Source: Actinocrinis sp046724665 (GTDB lineage: Bacteria; Actinomycetota; Actinomycetes; Streptomycetales; Catenulisporaceae). Taken from it: a stretch of 18,476 nt of DNA. Positions 6,518 to 13,038 of the stretch are shown here, piece after piece. Location of the stretch: contig JBKOWZ010000256.1 of NCBI GenBank assembly GCA_046724665.1, forward strand, positions 1 to 18,476. The letters are read 5' to 3'. Made by a program: the position numbers and the translations under genes. The notes under the pieces are model-generated. The model was not told where the DNA came from and searched no databases. It worked only from the letters and a program-made list of their open reading frames with translations. How positions within the stretch are numbered: position 1 is the stretch's first letter; each line of letters starts with the position of its first letter.

Positions 6518-7456
6518 TTAGTTGCCGTTGGTGTGCTGGATGGCGCGGGTGTTGACCACGCCGTGCACCCAGCTCTTTGAACGGCCCAGCGCGGCGGCGA
6601 TCTGCCCGTAGGACATGCCTTCGGCGTGCAGGCGCCGGGCGGCGCTGTGCTCGTCCTCCCCGCCCCTCGGCCCGCTCGCCGCGTTGGCGCCGGGCGGCAG
6701 GGTGCTGATGCGAGCGAACGGGTTAGCCTGCGGGGTGAACGGTGCGAGAACGGGCAGAACGGGGCGCGACTGGGCCGGGTACAGGATCGGGTCGAGTGCC
6801 CGCGGCCCACTCGGCGGTGGGGCAGCGGGCCTGTGGGCGGTCTTGGCTTGTGAGGCTGCGCGGGCGAGGTTGCCCGCGCCCAGGCCGATGAGGGCTTCGA
6901 CGGGGATCGCGGTGATCTGCTGTTTGATCGCGTGCCTGGTGGCGTCGCGGTCGATCAGCAGCCGCAGGGCGAGCAGCCCGGGGCGTACCCGGAACGCCTC
7001 GCGGCCGTGGCGCCGCTCGTAGGCTGCGCGGGCCTCTTTCAGCAGCTTGTCGAACACCACGACCGCGGCGATCGGCAGCAGGCACGCCACCACGCGGCCC
7101 TGCGGGTCGGGGATGTGGATGTAGTTGATCCAGGAGGACAGGGCGGTGAATCCGTACACGTAGACGCGGGCGCCGAGGCTGGCGCGTCCGTGCGTCGCGG
7201 CGCGAAACGCCAGCAGCGACAGTCCGAGGGCGGCGCCGTCGAAGGTGCCCGGGACCAGCCACGCGGGCCCGGGGCTCAGGCCCATGTGTGCCACGGCGAA
7301 GGTGTGCAGGCTGATGAAGCTGGCGGACCAGCCGGCGGCGGCCACGCTCAGAACCAGCAGCACGGCGGTAAGGGCGAGCGCGCCGTCGCGCAGCCAGTTC
7401 GCGGTGCGTTGCGCGCGGCCGGCGGGCCCGTCGGGCGGGGCGGGGGTGGCGGGCAT
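6518..7456 (-). CDS. DUF2637-type membrane protein with C-terminal HTH (Spd-like)
   Basis: This 312-residue protein has an N-terminal membrane domain of about four hydrophobic segments (near 25-47, 66-86, 98-117 and 122-138). It includes the pattern FISLHTFAVAHMGL followed by WLVPGTFDGAALGLSLLAF, which is typical of DUF2637 proteins of actinomycete plasmids and integrative elements. A basic cytoplasmic linker and a Pro/Ala-rich stretch follow. Residues 271-305 form a helix-turn-helix (GMSYGQIAAALGRSKSWVHG) like a recombinase or sigma-type HTH. I chose the ATG at 7456, with GAGG at a 6-nt spacing; the longer frame adds a poor N terminus. DUF2637 proteins usually sit beside TraB, and some are thought to help intramycelial spread of DNA. 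The membrane domain plus DNA-binding domain suggests that it tethers element DNA to the membrane near TraB; this is inference. Confidence 0.8.
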   Translation of the reverse strand: MPATPAPPDGPAGRAQRTANWLRDGALALTAVLLVLSVAAAGWSASFISLHTFAVAHMGLSPGPAWLVPGTFDGAALGLSLLAFRAATHGRASLGARVYVYGFTALSSWINYIHIPDPQGRVVACLLPIAAVVVFDKLLKEARAAYERRHGREAFRVRPGLLALRLLIDRDATRHAIKQQITAIPVEALIGLGAGNLARAASQAKTAHRPAAPPPSGPRALDPILYPAQSRPVLPVLAPFTPQANPFARISTLPPGANAASGPRGGEDEHSAARRLHAEGMSYGQIAAALGRSKSWVHGVVNTRAIQHTNGN

Positions 7457-7635
7457 GCGGGTCCTCGTCTCGAAAGAAGTGGATGACGAAAACGCTCGGG
7501 CCGAGGCGGGTGGCGTGACCGACACTGGGTCACGAGCGCGCGGAACTGGCGGCTACGGCCGACGCGGCGACCACGTCTCAGCCGTAGCGGCACCGCGCTT
7601 CACGGCGGGGTTTCCGGGCGCAAGGGGGTTGCGCC

Positions 7636-7763
7636 AACTACACCGACTACACCAACTACAATCCCGTCGGCGCAGGTGAAGCGGGGTCGTGACCCGACTA
7701 CATCCACAACTACACGCCGACTACATGTAGATGTGTAGCCGGGGTGTAGTCGGGGGTGTAGTC
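7636..7763. repeat. Array of 9-bp ACTACA repeats in both orientations (candidate clt transfer locus)
   Basis: Between the DUF2637 gene and traB (317 bp without a gene, 7457-7773) lie direct copies RACTACAYN at 7636, 7645, 7654, 7696, 7708 and 7719. The first three are exactly head to tail with a 9-bp period. Inverted copies follow at 7733-7740 (GTGTAGCC), 7743-7751 and 7755-7763 (GGTGTAGTC). The perfect palindrome CTACATGTAG at 7721-7730 is the centre of symmetry. In Streptomyces elements TraB recognises short direct repeats in the cis-acting clt locus, so a traB-adjacent array is a strong candidate. The rest of the gap holds weak inverted repeats (7515-7533 and 7552-7588) and probably the leader of the DUF2637 gene. 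Confidence 0.65.
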
Positions 7764-7773
7764 GGCGAGAGAG

Positions 7774-9777
7774 TCAGGGTTCTGGCGTGTCCGCGGCGCC
7801 GTTGAGACGTCGGGCGACGGTGTCGAGCAGCACGCCGGTGGTGACTCTCCCCTTGCTGCCGCCGACGCGCAGGCTTCGCTGCACCGTCACACCGGCGTCG
7901 GCCAGTTGTGCACCGAGTTCGGCCGCGGTCATCTCGGCGAACTCCTCGACGCCGTCGGCGGACAGGTCGGCGGCGATGTCGCGTAGGTGCGCACGGGTGG
8001 CCTCGTGCCCGGTGAACCAGTCCACCACCGCGCGCAGCAGCCGGGCCTGCTCCGGCTCCAGCGGCACGGCCTGCTCGTCTTCGTCCTCCCGGTCGGGGCC
8101 GAGCGCGTCGAGGTCGAGCACGACCGGTTCGGTGTCGTGGGCGTGGGCGAGCGTTGCCGGGTCGATGCGGGGCAGTCCGGCGGCCATGCGCTCGAGGGCG
8201 CGGTGGTGCACCTCGGCCAGGGTGAGCCGGTGGAACTTCTTCGGGACCGGGGCGATGTGCGCGCCGCCGTGCACGTAGGCGGTCCCGGCGTCGTACGGGT
8301 CGTCGCCGAGCGCGGGCTGCAACCGGTCCGGCGCCCAGCCTTTGGCGCGCATCCCGGGGCCGAGCAGCAACTGCACGTCCTGCGGGTCGCAGGACAGCAG
8401 TGCTTTGATCCCGATCTGTGCCTTGACGGTGCTGGAGCCCAGTTCCTTCTGCGTGGCGCGCTGGGAGGCCAGCAGCAGGGTGATCGCGCCCTTGCGGAAC
8501 TCCTTGAGGATCGTGGCGACATACGGCCACAGGCCCGCCTCGACCAGCGCGGGGTATTCGTCGATGACCACCACGATCTGCGGGCCGTCGGGGGCGGGCT
8601 GCCAGTTCTCGCTCTCCAGCGTGGGCAGCGGTTGCCCGAGCCGGGGACGGGCACGCTCGCCCAGCTCGCTGCCGCGGCCGCGGCCCATCTTCACCAGCCG
8701 CTTGAGCAGCGCCTCGGCCTTCTGCGGGGTGTCGGCCAGCTCTTGGATCACATCGCCCCACGCGTTCAAAGCGGGGGCGCCGGTCAGGTCGATCCCGAGC
8801 AGCACCACGTCCTCACACGCGGATAGGGCGTCGATCAGCGTCCAGAGCGCGGAGGACTTGCCGGAGCCGGTGCCGCCGACCAGGGCGACGTGCACCCGGG
8901 CGAGCAGCAGGCTGAATGGCGCGCCGTCCATCTCCAACCCCACGTACAGCGGCTTGCGCACGGTCAGCGACCTGGGGGCGTGGTGGTGCGGGGCGCCCAG
9001 GCCCGCGAACGGGTCGCTGCGCCGGGCCCGCAGCGTGACCAGGCCGGTGTCGCGCGGGTTGACCTGGAACGAGAGCCCGCCCATCGGCAGGCGCAGGCTG
9101 GCCTCCACGTCCGCGAGCCGCTCGGCCAGCAAGCGGGCGCTGCGCGGCAACTCCAACTCCACCAGCCATCCCCACGGCCGCTCGGTGACGGCCAGCACCC
9201 TCGCCCCGCTCACGCCGTTGGCCTTGAGCGCGTCCGTAATCCACGAAACCTGATCCGGCGGCGGTGCGGCCTCGGCCACCGCCGCCGGGCCCACTGCGGC
9301 CGGCGCGAGGGCGGGTGTGGCCGGTGGGCTCGGGGTGAGGGCCAGTACGCGCGGCTCTGGCCGCGGCTCGGGTTCCTCGCCGCCCTCGGTGAGGGCGCGT
9401 TCGCCGTGCGGGCCGCCGTACAGCCAGCAGGCGCTGATCCACGCGGCGGCGCCCGCACCGAGCGAAACCCCCGCCGCACCGGCGCCGGTGGCCATGGTCT
9501 GTTCGATCACGAACCCTGCGATGCCGACCGTGAACCAGCGCCCGGCCCGCCCCGGCCAGTCCAGGCCCTCGGCGCGCACGAACGCGCTGCCCTTGGCCCA
9601 GATCCGGCCCGCGCCGCGGCCCATCCGCGCCTGGGCGCGCGCGGTCAGCGGGGTGTGCGCGGAGGGGTGGATGTCGGGGGCGGCGATCGGGCCGACCTGG
9701 TCGGCCGCGTGCTGCCAGGCCGAGCGCTCCGGTTCGGCCTGGTCCCGGTCGGGTCGGGGCGCATCGGGCTGGGTCAC
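7774..9777 (-). CDS. traB: FtsK/SpoIIIE-type conjugative DNA translocase (TraB-like)
   Basis: This 667-residue protein is a hexameric dsDNA pump of the TraB class, which in actinomycetes moves double-stranded DNA between mycelia without a relaxase. The N-terminal 75 residues are soluble. Two hydrophobic segments (about 82-97 and 101-120, RWFTVGIAGFVIEQ and SLGAGAAAWISACWLYGG) anchor it in the membrane, and an Ala/Pro-rich linker follows. The motor domain has Walker A GGTGSGKSS at 301-309 and Walker B IVVVIDEYPAL at 401-411. The stretch ITLLLASQRATQKEL, typical of FtsK motors, follows. The last 90 residues look like a winged helix, the part that in Streptomyces TraB binds 8-bp recognition repeats. 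The chosen GTG at 9777 has GGACGGAG about 8 nt upstream. An upstream ATG (9828) has no clear ribosome binding site. Confidence 0.92.
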   Translation of the reverse strand: MTQPDAPRPDRDQAEPERSAWQHAADQVGPIAAPDIHPSAHTPLTARAQARMGRGAGRIWAKGSAFVRAEGLDWPGRAGRWFTVGIAGFVIEQTMATGAGAAGVSLGAGAAAWISACWLYGGPHGERALTEGGEEPEPRPEPRVLALTPSPPATPALAPAAVGPAAVAEAAPPPDQVSWITDALKANGVSGARVLAVTERPWGWLVELELPRSARLLAERLADVEASLRLPMGGLSFQVNPRDTGLVTLRARRSDPFAGLGAPHHHAPRSLTVRKPLYVGLEMDGAPFSLLLARVHVALVGGTGSGKSSALWTLIDALSACEDVVLLGIDLTGAPALNAWGDVIQELADTPQKAEALLKRLVKMGRGRGSELGERARPRLGQPLPTLESENWQPAPDGPQIVVVIDEYPALVEAGLWPYVATILKEFRKGAITLLLASQRATQKELGSSTVKAQIGIKALLSCDPQDVQLLLGPGMRAKGWAPDRLQPALGDDPYDAGTAYVHGGAHIAPVPKKFHRLTLAEVHHRALERMAAGLPRIDPATLAHAHDTEPVVLDLDALGPDREDEDEQAVPLEPEQARLLRAVVDWFTGHEATRAHLRDIAADLSADGVEEFAEMTAAELGAQLADAGVTVQRSLRVGGSKGRVTTGVLLDTVARRLNGAADTPEP

Positions 9778-9819
9778 GGCTGGTACTCCGTCCTGGACGC
9801 GGCGGAAACAGTGGGAGGG

Positions 9820-9835
9820 GCGCTGCATGCAGCGC
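9820..9835. repeat. 16-bp perfect palindrome upstream of traB
   Basis: GCGCTGCATGCAGCGC is a perfect palindrome 43 nt upstream of the traB start. A second, 12-bp palindrome (GCCTGCGCAGGC) lies at 9861-9872, and its core CCTGCGCAGG recurs at 9978-9987 inside the next gene. They could be operator sites for traB control or RNA hairpins. Neither resembles the GntR operators at 15830-15934. Confidence 0.4.
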
Positions 9836-9899
9836 GCGCGGCGCCGAGTCGCCCGCAACGGCCTGCGCAGGCGCGCGGTTCGGTGTGGGCGCCGGGCGG

Positions 9900-10121
9900 T
9901 CAGCTCGCGGCGGCGGCGATCTGGTTGGGTTCGAGCGAGAAGAACAGGACGTCCCCGTCGCCGTCCCAGCCCACGCGCCTGCGCAGGTCGTTGCGAGCGA
10001 ACTCGAACGCTTCGGCGCGGGTGGCCTGCGGGGCGAGGTTCAGCGTGCCGTGCGCGGTGGCGACCTCGGTGCCGCGCGGGTGGGGACGCTGGGCGGTCAG
10101 GACGTAGTGGTATTCGGTCAC
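9900..10121 (-). CDS. Small hypothetical protein upstream of traB, 73 residues
   Basis: This soluble protein begins MTEYHYVLTAQRPHPRGTEV. An apparent beta-hairpin (HGTLNLAPQATR) is followed by a helix (RAEAFEFARNDLRRRVG) and a C-terminal strand (DVLFFSLEPNQI). The start is GTG at 10121, with AGGAG at a 6-nt spacing. The compact alpha/beta pattern and good ribosome binding site argue for a real protein. It is the gene immediately before traB in the minus-strand operon, with a 122-bp gap that holds two palindromes. I have the impression that small proteins opening MTEYxYVLT are common next to TraB genes in actinomycete elements, but I know of no assigned function. Confidence 0.7.
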   Translation of the reverse strand: MTEYHYVLTAQRPHPRGTEVATAHGTLNLAPQATRAEAFEFARNDLRRRVGWDGDGDVLFFSLEPNQIAAAAS

Positions 10122-10176
10122 ATCAGTCTCCTGTGAGCTTCAGGCCAGGGTCGGCCGGTCGGCCGCCCACGCCGAA

Positions 10177-10209
10177 CCGCCCGCCAACGGATCGCACCGG
10201 GGCGGGCGG
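10177..10209 (-). terminator. 9-bp GC hairpin with a 15-nt loop
   Basis: CCGCCCGCC (10177-10185) pairs with GGCGGGCGG (10201-10209). It lies between the stop at 10276 and the next start at 10121 on the minus strand. A weaker 7-bp inverted repeat (GATCACG/CGTGATC, 10254-10277) overlaps the upstream stop codon. It is likely a terminator or processing element. Confidence 0.45.
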
Positions 10210-10275
10210 AACAGCGAGAGCAGGCGGCAGGACGTTTGCACTGGTCAAGAAGCGATCACGATGCGATCAGCGTGA

Positions 10276-10479
10276 TCAGTCCTCAGTGTCGCGGAACGAG
10301 TCGATGTACGCGTGCCGCGCCCGGGCCTGCTCATCACTGATGTATCCGATCTCGTTGTCGTGCTGGATCAGCTCGTCCTCGTAGTCCAGGCAGTCCTCGC
10401 ACGTGCACCCGTTGGTCTCCCAGGCGCCGTCGATCTCTTCGCCGAAGCACTCGTTGCTCACGTCAGAGTCCTCACTCAT
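10276..10479 (-). CDS. Very acidic small protein with CxCxxC motif, 67 residues
   Basis: About 22 of 67 residues are Asp or Glu, against three Arg and no Lys, giving a net charge near -19. A GCTCEDC motif lies near residues 24-30, with a further Cys at position 11, which could bind a metal. The second half (NEIGYISDEQARARHAYIDS) is helical. The ATG at 10479 has only a weak ribosome binding site, but composition and codon pattern fit a real protein. Strong acidity is a feature of DNA-mimic antirestriction proteins and of some ssDNA tail-like partners. No named family can be recognised, so this is a suggestion only. The 5' side carries a copy of an intergenic element that is also found at 14872. 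Confidence 0.55.
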   Translation of the reverse strand: MSEDSDVSNECFGEEIDGAWETNGCTCEDCLDYEDELIQHDNEIGYISDEQARARHAYIDSFRDTED

Positions 10480-10485
10480 CGGCGG

Positions 10486-10503
10486 TCCGGGCTGATTGCC
10501 CGC
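10486..10503. repeat. 18-bp intergenic repeat, copy 1 (identical copy at 14872-14889)
   Basis: TCCGGGCTGATTGCCCGC is identical at 10486-10503 and 14872-14889. On the minus strand it reads as a small hairpin (CGGGC-AATCA-GCCCG). Both copies lie just upstream of a minus-strand gene (7 and 27 nt before the start codons). Both are preceded, reading on the minus strand, by a larger GC-rich inverted repeat starting near GCCGTCAG. It looks like a duplicated regulatory module. Confidence 0.5.
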
Positions 10504-10571
10504 CCGCGGCGACGGCGCGTGGCCGCCGCCCGGGGTGGGCCGTCAGCACCGCCTGACCGGGTACGCGGTGA

Positions 10572-10874
10572 TTAGCCGAGCACACCGGCGACGGAGCCTG
10601 CACCGTGGGCCAGCGCCGCGCCGACCACGCCGCCGCCGGTGGACAGCAGCGCGCCGAGCAGGAACGCCAGGACCAGGGTGCGGCGCGGGTCGTGCTTGAT
10701 CTTGCCGCCGCCTACGCTCTTCATCTCGTTGGCGATGCGGTGGGTGTGGTGGTAGAGCCAGCCGATGCCGACCAGCGCGGCGATCGACATCCCGCCGCCG
10801 AGCGCGCCGTGCGACGCGGTGGTCGAAGCGGTCTGCACCGCGGCGTCGGCCAGGGTGTTGGTGATCGGGGACAA
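10572..10874 (-). CDS. Small two-pass membrane protein, 100 residues
   Basis: This 100-residue protein has two hydrophobic segments, about 25-42 (MSIAALVGIGWLYH) and 66-90 (TLVLAFLLGALLSTGGGVVGA). A short basic cytoplasmic loop separates them (HRIANEMKSVGGGKIKHDPRR). The topology suggests an inner-membrane component. The long open frame upstream to 11042 is not convincing. A TTG at 10874 follows GGGAG at a 6-nt spacing and gives the protein a natural N terminus (MSPITNTLADAA). It is in the same operon as traB and the transglycosylase, so it could belong to the membrane part of the transfer machinery, but no family is recognised. Confidence 0.7.
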   Translation of the reverse strand: MSPITNTLADAAVQTASTTASHGALGGGMSIAALVGIGWLYHHTHRIANEMKSVGGGKIKHDPRRTLVLAFLLGALLSTGGGVVGAALAHGAGSVAGVLG

Positions 10875-10989
10875 AGCGGTCTCCCTTCCAGAAAGAGTGC
10901 CGAGGGTCGCGGAGGGCCGGTCGGCCATCCCCGTACCGCTGCGGACGCCGGGACGGCGGCCGGGGCGGGGCGGGAACGAGCGCTCGGGC

Positions 10990-11023
10990 CCGGCGCGGGC
11001 CGCGCGTTTGCGGCCCGCGCCGG
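10990..11023 (-). terminator. Perfect 14-bp hairpin after the 40-residue ORF
   Basis: CCGGCGCGGGCCGC (10990-11003) pairs perfectly with 11010-11023 around a 6-nt loop (GCGTTT). It begins 11 nt past the stop codon of the 40-residue ORF on the minus strand. There is no U-tract. It is among the most stable of the operon's intergenic hairpins. Confidence 0.6.
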
Positions 11024-11034
11024 AGGGTTCGCGC

Positions 11035-11157
11035 TCAGGCACGCTGGCCAGCGGTGCTTGCGGGCGCGTGGTAGCCGGGGATCACGCCGGTGTCGTCGCC
11101 GACACCCACGGCCAGGGCGAAGACGAACAGGACGACGATGGCGAGCAGGGTCTTCAT
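11035..11157 (-). CDS. 40-residue peptide with N-terminal hydrophobic segment
   Basis: This short gene encodes MKTLLAIVVLFVFALAVGVG followed by a polar tail (DDTGVIPGYHAPASTAGQRA). It has one positively charged residue, a roughly 18-residue hydrophobic core, then an acidic break. It is either a single-pass membrane peptide or a secreted peptide after signal cleavage. The ATG at 11157 has GAGGAG about 7 nt upstream, and a strong hairpin follows the stop. Lying between genes for small membrane proteins, it may belong to a multi-component membrane assembly. It is too short for similarity calls by eye; support comes from the ribosome binding site, the composition and the terminator. Confidence 0.6.
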   Translation of the reverse strand: MKTLLAIVVLFVFALAVGVGDDTGVIPGYHAPASTAGQRA

Positions 11158-11236
11158 ACGGGTCTCCTCGGTTCGGTTGGCGGGCGGAGCAGGGCGTGGT
11201 GCGGTATCGGGTCGAGCGGTGCGGTGAAGTGGCCGG

Positions 11237-11518
11237 TTAGCGGTGCAGGCTCGCGGCCAGCAGGCCGGCCGTAGCGGTGACAGCGGCGCGGCGGGGGCTG
11301 GCCGTGAGCCAGAACGCCAAGGCCAGGGCGACCGGGACGCTCCACAGCAGGGCTAGGGCGAGCCAGCCGCCGGCGCGCAGCGGGGTGCGCAGCAGCCAGC
11401 CCACGCCGTACGCACCGTCCGCTCGACTCGGTGGTGCGTCGGCGCGGGCGAGCACGACGCCCGGGACCGTCCTGGCGGCCTGGTCGGTCTCGATCGGGAT
11501 CTCGGTCACGGTGGCCAT
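11237..11518 (-). CDS. Small membrane protein, 93 residues
   Basis: The N-terminal half is polar (MATVTEIPIETDQAARTVPG). A strong membrane segment follows at about 49-72 (AGGWLALALLWSVPVALALA), then a short basic turn (SPRR) and a second weaker hydrophobic segment at 78-91. The probable topology is two passes with an N-terminal cytoplasmic domain. The ATG at 11518 follows GAAGGAG at about 9 nt; the longer open frame to 11734 overlaps the next gene and is arginine-rich shadow. It belongs with the neighbouring small membrane proteins in the conjugation operon. No family is recognised. Confidence 0.68.
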   Translation of the reverse strand: MATVTEIPIETDQAARTVPGVVLARADAPPSRADGAYGVGWLLRTPLRAGGWLALALLWSVPVALALAFWLTASPRRAAVTATAGLLAASLHR

Positions 11519-11553
11519 GGCGGCACGCTCCTTCGGAGTGCGAGTCGGGTCGG

Positions 11554-11871
11554 TCAGCCCAGGTAGTGGTCGGCCCAGGCCGCCAGCCGCATCGCCAGGC
11601 CCCTGTCCTGGTGCTCGATCGCGAGAAAGTCGGCCAGGAGCGCGGCGGCTTCGCCGTGGGTGTGCGGCAGCGGGGTGCTCAGTGTCTGGCCGCGGTACAG
11701 CTCGCGGTCCCCGTGCGTCACGACGGCGCGCCACAGCCCCACGTACCGGCGCCCGACCGTGCCGCCGCCGCTCTTCGCGATCGCGATGCTCAGCGGCGCG
11801 TCGTAGTCGCCGAGGGCGGGGATCTCGAAGACGGTTTCGGGTTCGAAGTCGCGCAGGTCGGTATAGCTCAC
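11554..11871 (-). CDS. Hypothetical soluble protein, 105 residues
   Basis: This alpha/beta-like soluble protein starts MSYTDLRDFEPETVFEIPAL. The central part (GRRYVGLWRAVVTHGDREL) looks like two strands, and the C-terminal half (EAAALLADFLAIEHQDRGLA) is helical. The start GTG at 11871 overlaps the stop of the upstream gene by 4 bp (GTGA), so translation is probably coupled to the membrane protein before it. It is the last gene of the overlapping block that includes the lytic transglycosylase. There is no signal peptide or catalytic motif. Function unknown; an assembly or regulatory partner of the envelope module is possible. Confidence 0.7.
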   Translation of the reverse strand: MSYTDLRDFEPETVFEIPALGDYDAPLSIAIAKSGGGTVGRRYVGLWRAVVTHGDRELYRGQTLSTPLPHTHGEAAALLADFLAIEHQDRGLAMRLAAWADHYLG

Positions 11872-12146
11872 GGCGAGTCCCTTACTCGGAGCGGCGCGGG
11901 GGTGGCCTGCGGGTCACCGGCGGCACGCTCGCGCAACCAGCAGGCCGCGACCAGCAGAGTGAGTACCGCCATGAACACCGCTTTGATCAGGTAGATCAGG
12001 GCGGTGCACAGCAGGATCGAGGCGGCGGTAGTGCGCGGCAGGCCGCGCAGGTCGGACAGGAACCGCTCGCTCTGGGCGAGGGTCGGTTGCGCCCAGGGCG
12101 GCAGGGTGCGGCGCACCGAGGCCAGCAGGCTGAGCACGGTGTTCAC
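11868..12146 (-). CDS. Small membrane protein coupled to the transglycosylase gene, 92 residues
   Basis: Residues 1-38 are an amphipathic, basic N terminus (VNTVLSLLASVRRTLPPWAQ). Residues 40-70 are a long hydrophobic segment (ASILLCTALIYLIKAVFMAV and onward to LLVAACW), enough for one or two passes. A polar Pro-rich tail follows. The start GTG at 12146 overlaps the transglycosylase stop by 4 bp (GTGA), and its own stop overlaps the next start in the same way. It probably works with the lytic transglycosylase, for example by holding it at the transfer site; this is inferred from coupling only. The longer open frame to 12437 is a shadow of the transglycosylase gene. Confidence 0.72.
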   Translation of the reverse strand: MNTVLSLLASVRRTLPPWAQPTLAQSERFLSDLRGLPRTTAASILLCTALIYLIKAVFMAVLTLLVAACWLRERAAGDPQATPAPLRVRDSP

Positions 12147-12739
12147 GAGGCGCTCCCGGCGGCGGCCGAGCGCAGCGCGTCCCAAACCCGCTGCACAATC
12201 CCCTCGCCCGCGCTCGGTGGCGGCTGTAGCGCGGGAGTCTGCGAGGCGGCGGTGTAGTGCGGGACGGCGGCCAGGATCGAGTGCACGTAGTTGTTGGTCT
12301 GGCCGACCTGCTGCCAGTGGTCGATGATGCCGGGGCCGCCGTTGTACGCGGCCAGCGCGAGCGTGACCGACCCGAACTTCTTGACGTACCGGCAGTCCAG
12401 GCGGGCCATGCCGTGGATCGCCGAGTCCGGGTTCCACGGGTCCACGTGGTTGCTCGCGGCGGTGTCCGGCTCGAACTGCGCGATGCCCTGCGCATTCGTG
12501 TCCGAGACCGCGCGCGGGTCGAACCCCGACTCCTGATTGATCTGCGCCGCCAGCAACGCCGCACTCACCTGCGAGCAGGTACGGCCCGCATCCGCGATGA
12601 TCCCGGCATAGGCGGCAGGCACCGTACCAGGCCGCAGCGCTCCCCCGCCCACACCGGCGGCCACATTCGCCTCAGCGTGCTGGTACACGACCATGACGAC
12701 GATCGCGCCCGCGCTCAGCAGCAGGGTTCGAGGCTTCAC
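12143..12739 (-). CDS. Membrane-anchored lytic transglycosylase (SLT domain)
   Basis: This 198-residue enzyme is of the goose-lysozyme/SLT fold and cleaves the MurNAc-GlcNAc bond of peptidoglycan. Residues 5-19 form a hydrophobic anchor or signal (TLLLSAGAIVVMVVY). The catalytic domain spans about 40-165: AAQINQESGFDP with catalytic E70, NAQGIAQFEPDTA at 83-95, and ALAAYNGGPG at 128-137 (the AYNxG motif). A short Pro-rich tail follows. The chosen GTG at 12739 overlaps the upstream gene's stop by 4 bp, and AAGGA lies about 10 nt upstream. The 70-residue in-frame extension is arginine-rich shadow. In conjugative systems such enzymes open the cell wall locally so that the transfer apparatus can pass. 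Two small genes on either side are translationally coupled to it. Confidence 0.9.
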   Translation of the reverse strand: MKPRTLLLSAGAIVVMVVYQHAEANVAAGVGGGALRPGTVPAAYAGIIADAGRTCSQVSAALLAAQINQESGFDPRAVSDTNAQGIAQFEPDTAASNHVDPWNPDSAIHGMARLDCRYVKKFGSVTLALAAYNGGPGIIDHWQQVGQTNNYVHSILAAVPHYTAASQTPALQPPPSAGEGIVQRVWDALRSAAAGSAS

Positions 12740-13038
12740 GGCAGCGCCGTCCTTTCCATCAGGCGTAGTGGCACACGAGGGACGCAAGCGGCCGGCCCTA
12801 CTGCGGCGGCTGGCAGGGTTCCCGCCAGCGCGCGGGCCCGGGTCAGCGCGTCGTCGTCGGTGACCGAGTCCGGCACGTCGGCCACGATGCGGAAGGCGCG
12901 CAGCAGGCCGGTGAGTTCGCCTTGAAGCAGCGCGGCGGAGCAGTCCCACCGCGGTAGGTACGCGAACGCGGTGGCCACATCGGCGTCCGCCTGCACCAGC
13001 AACCCAGCCAGAACGGCCAGGCGCACGTCATCGGACAT
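12736..13038 (-). CDS. Hypothetical protein coupled to the transglycosylase gene, 100 residues
   Basis: This soluble, mainly helical protein starts MSDDVRLAVLAGLLVQADAD. Helices at about 2-28 and 35-53 (LLQGELTGLLRAFRIVADV) are followed by a third (DDDALTRARALAGTLPA) and a Pro/Arg tail. There is no signal peptide. The ATG at 13038 is well supported by GAGGAGG at a suitable distance. Its stop overlaps the transglycosylase start by 4 bp, and its start overlaps the end of the HTH gene by 11 bp. No family is recognised; coupling suggests a stoichiometric partner of the envelope module. Confidence 0.7.
   Translation of the reverse strand: MSDDVRLAVLAGLLVQADADVATAFAYLPRWDCSAALLQGELTGLLRAFRIVADVPDSVTDDDALTRARALAGTLPAAAVGPAACVPRVPLRLMERTALP

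Noticed and set aside
7636..7763. CRISPR-like array
   Set aside because: Units are only 9 bp, tandem or irregularly spaced and in both orientations, without spacers or cas genes.
10254..10277. GATCACG/CGTGATC inverted repeat as a regulatory operator
   Set aside because: It has only 7-bp arms overlapping a stop codon and does not resemble the GntR operators. It could be chance in GC-rich DNA.
7721..10384. Long open frames of 279-405 residues on the plus strand and 346 residues on the minus strand across traB
   Set aside because: They are low-complexity Arg/Ala/Pro products overlapping the TraB motor domain; traB carries the conserved motifs.
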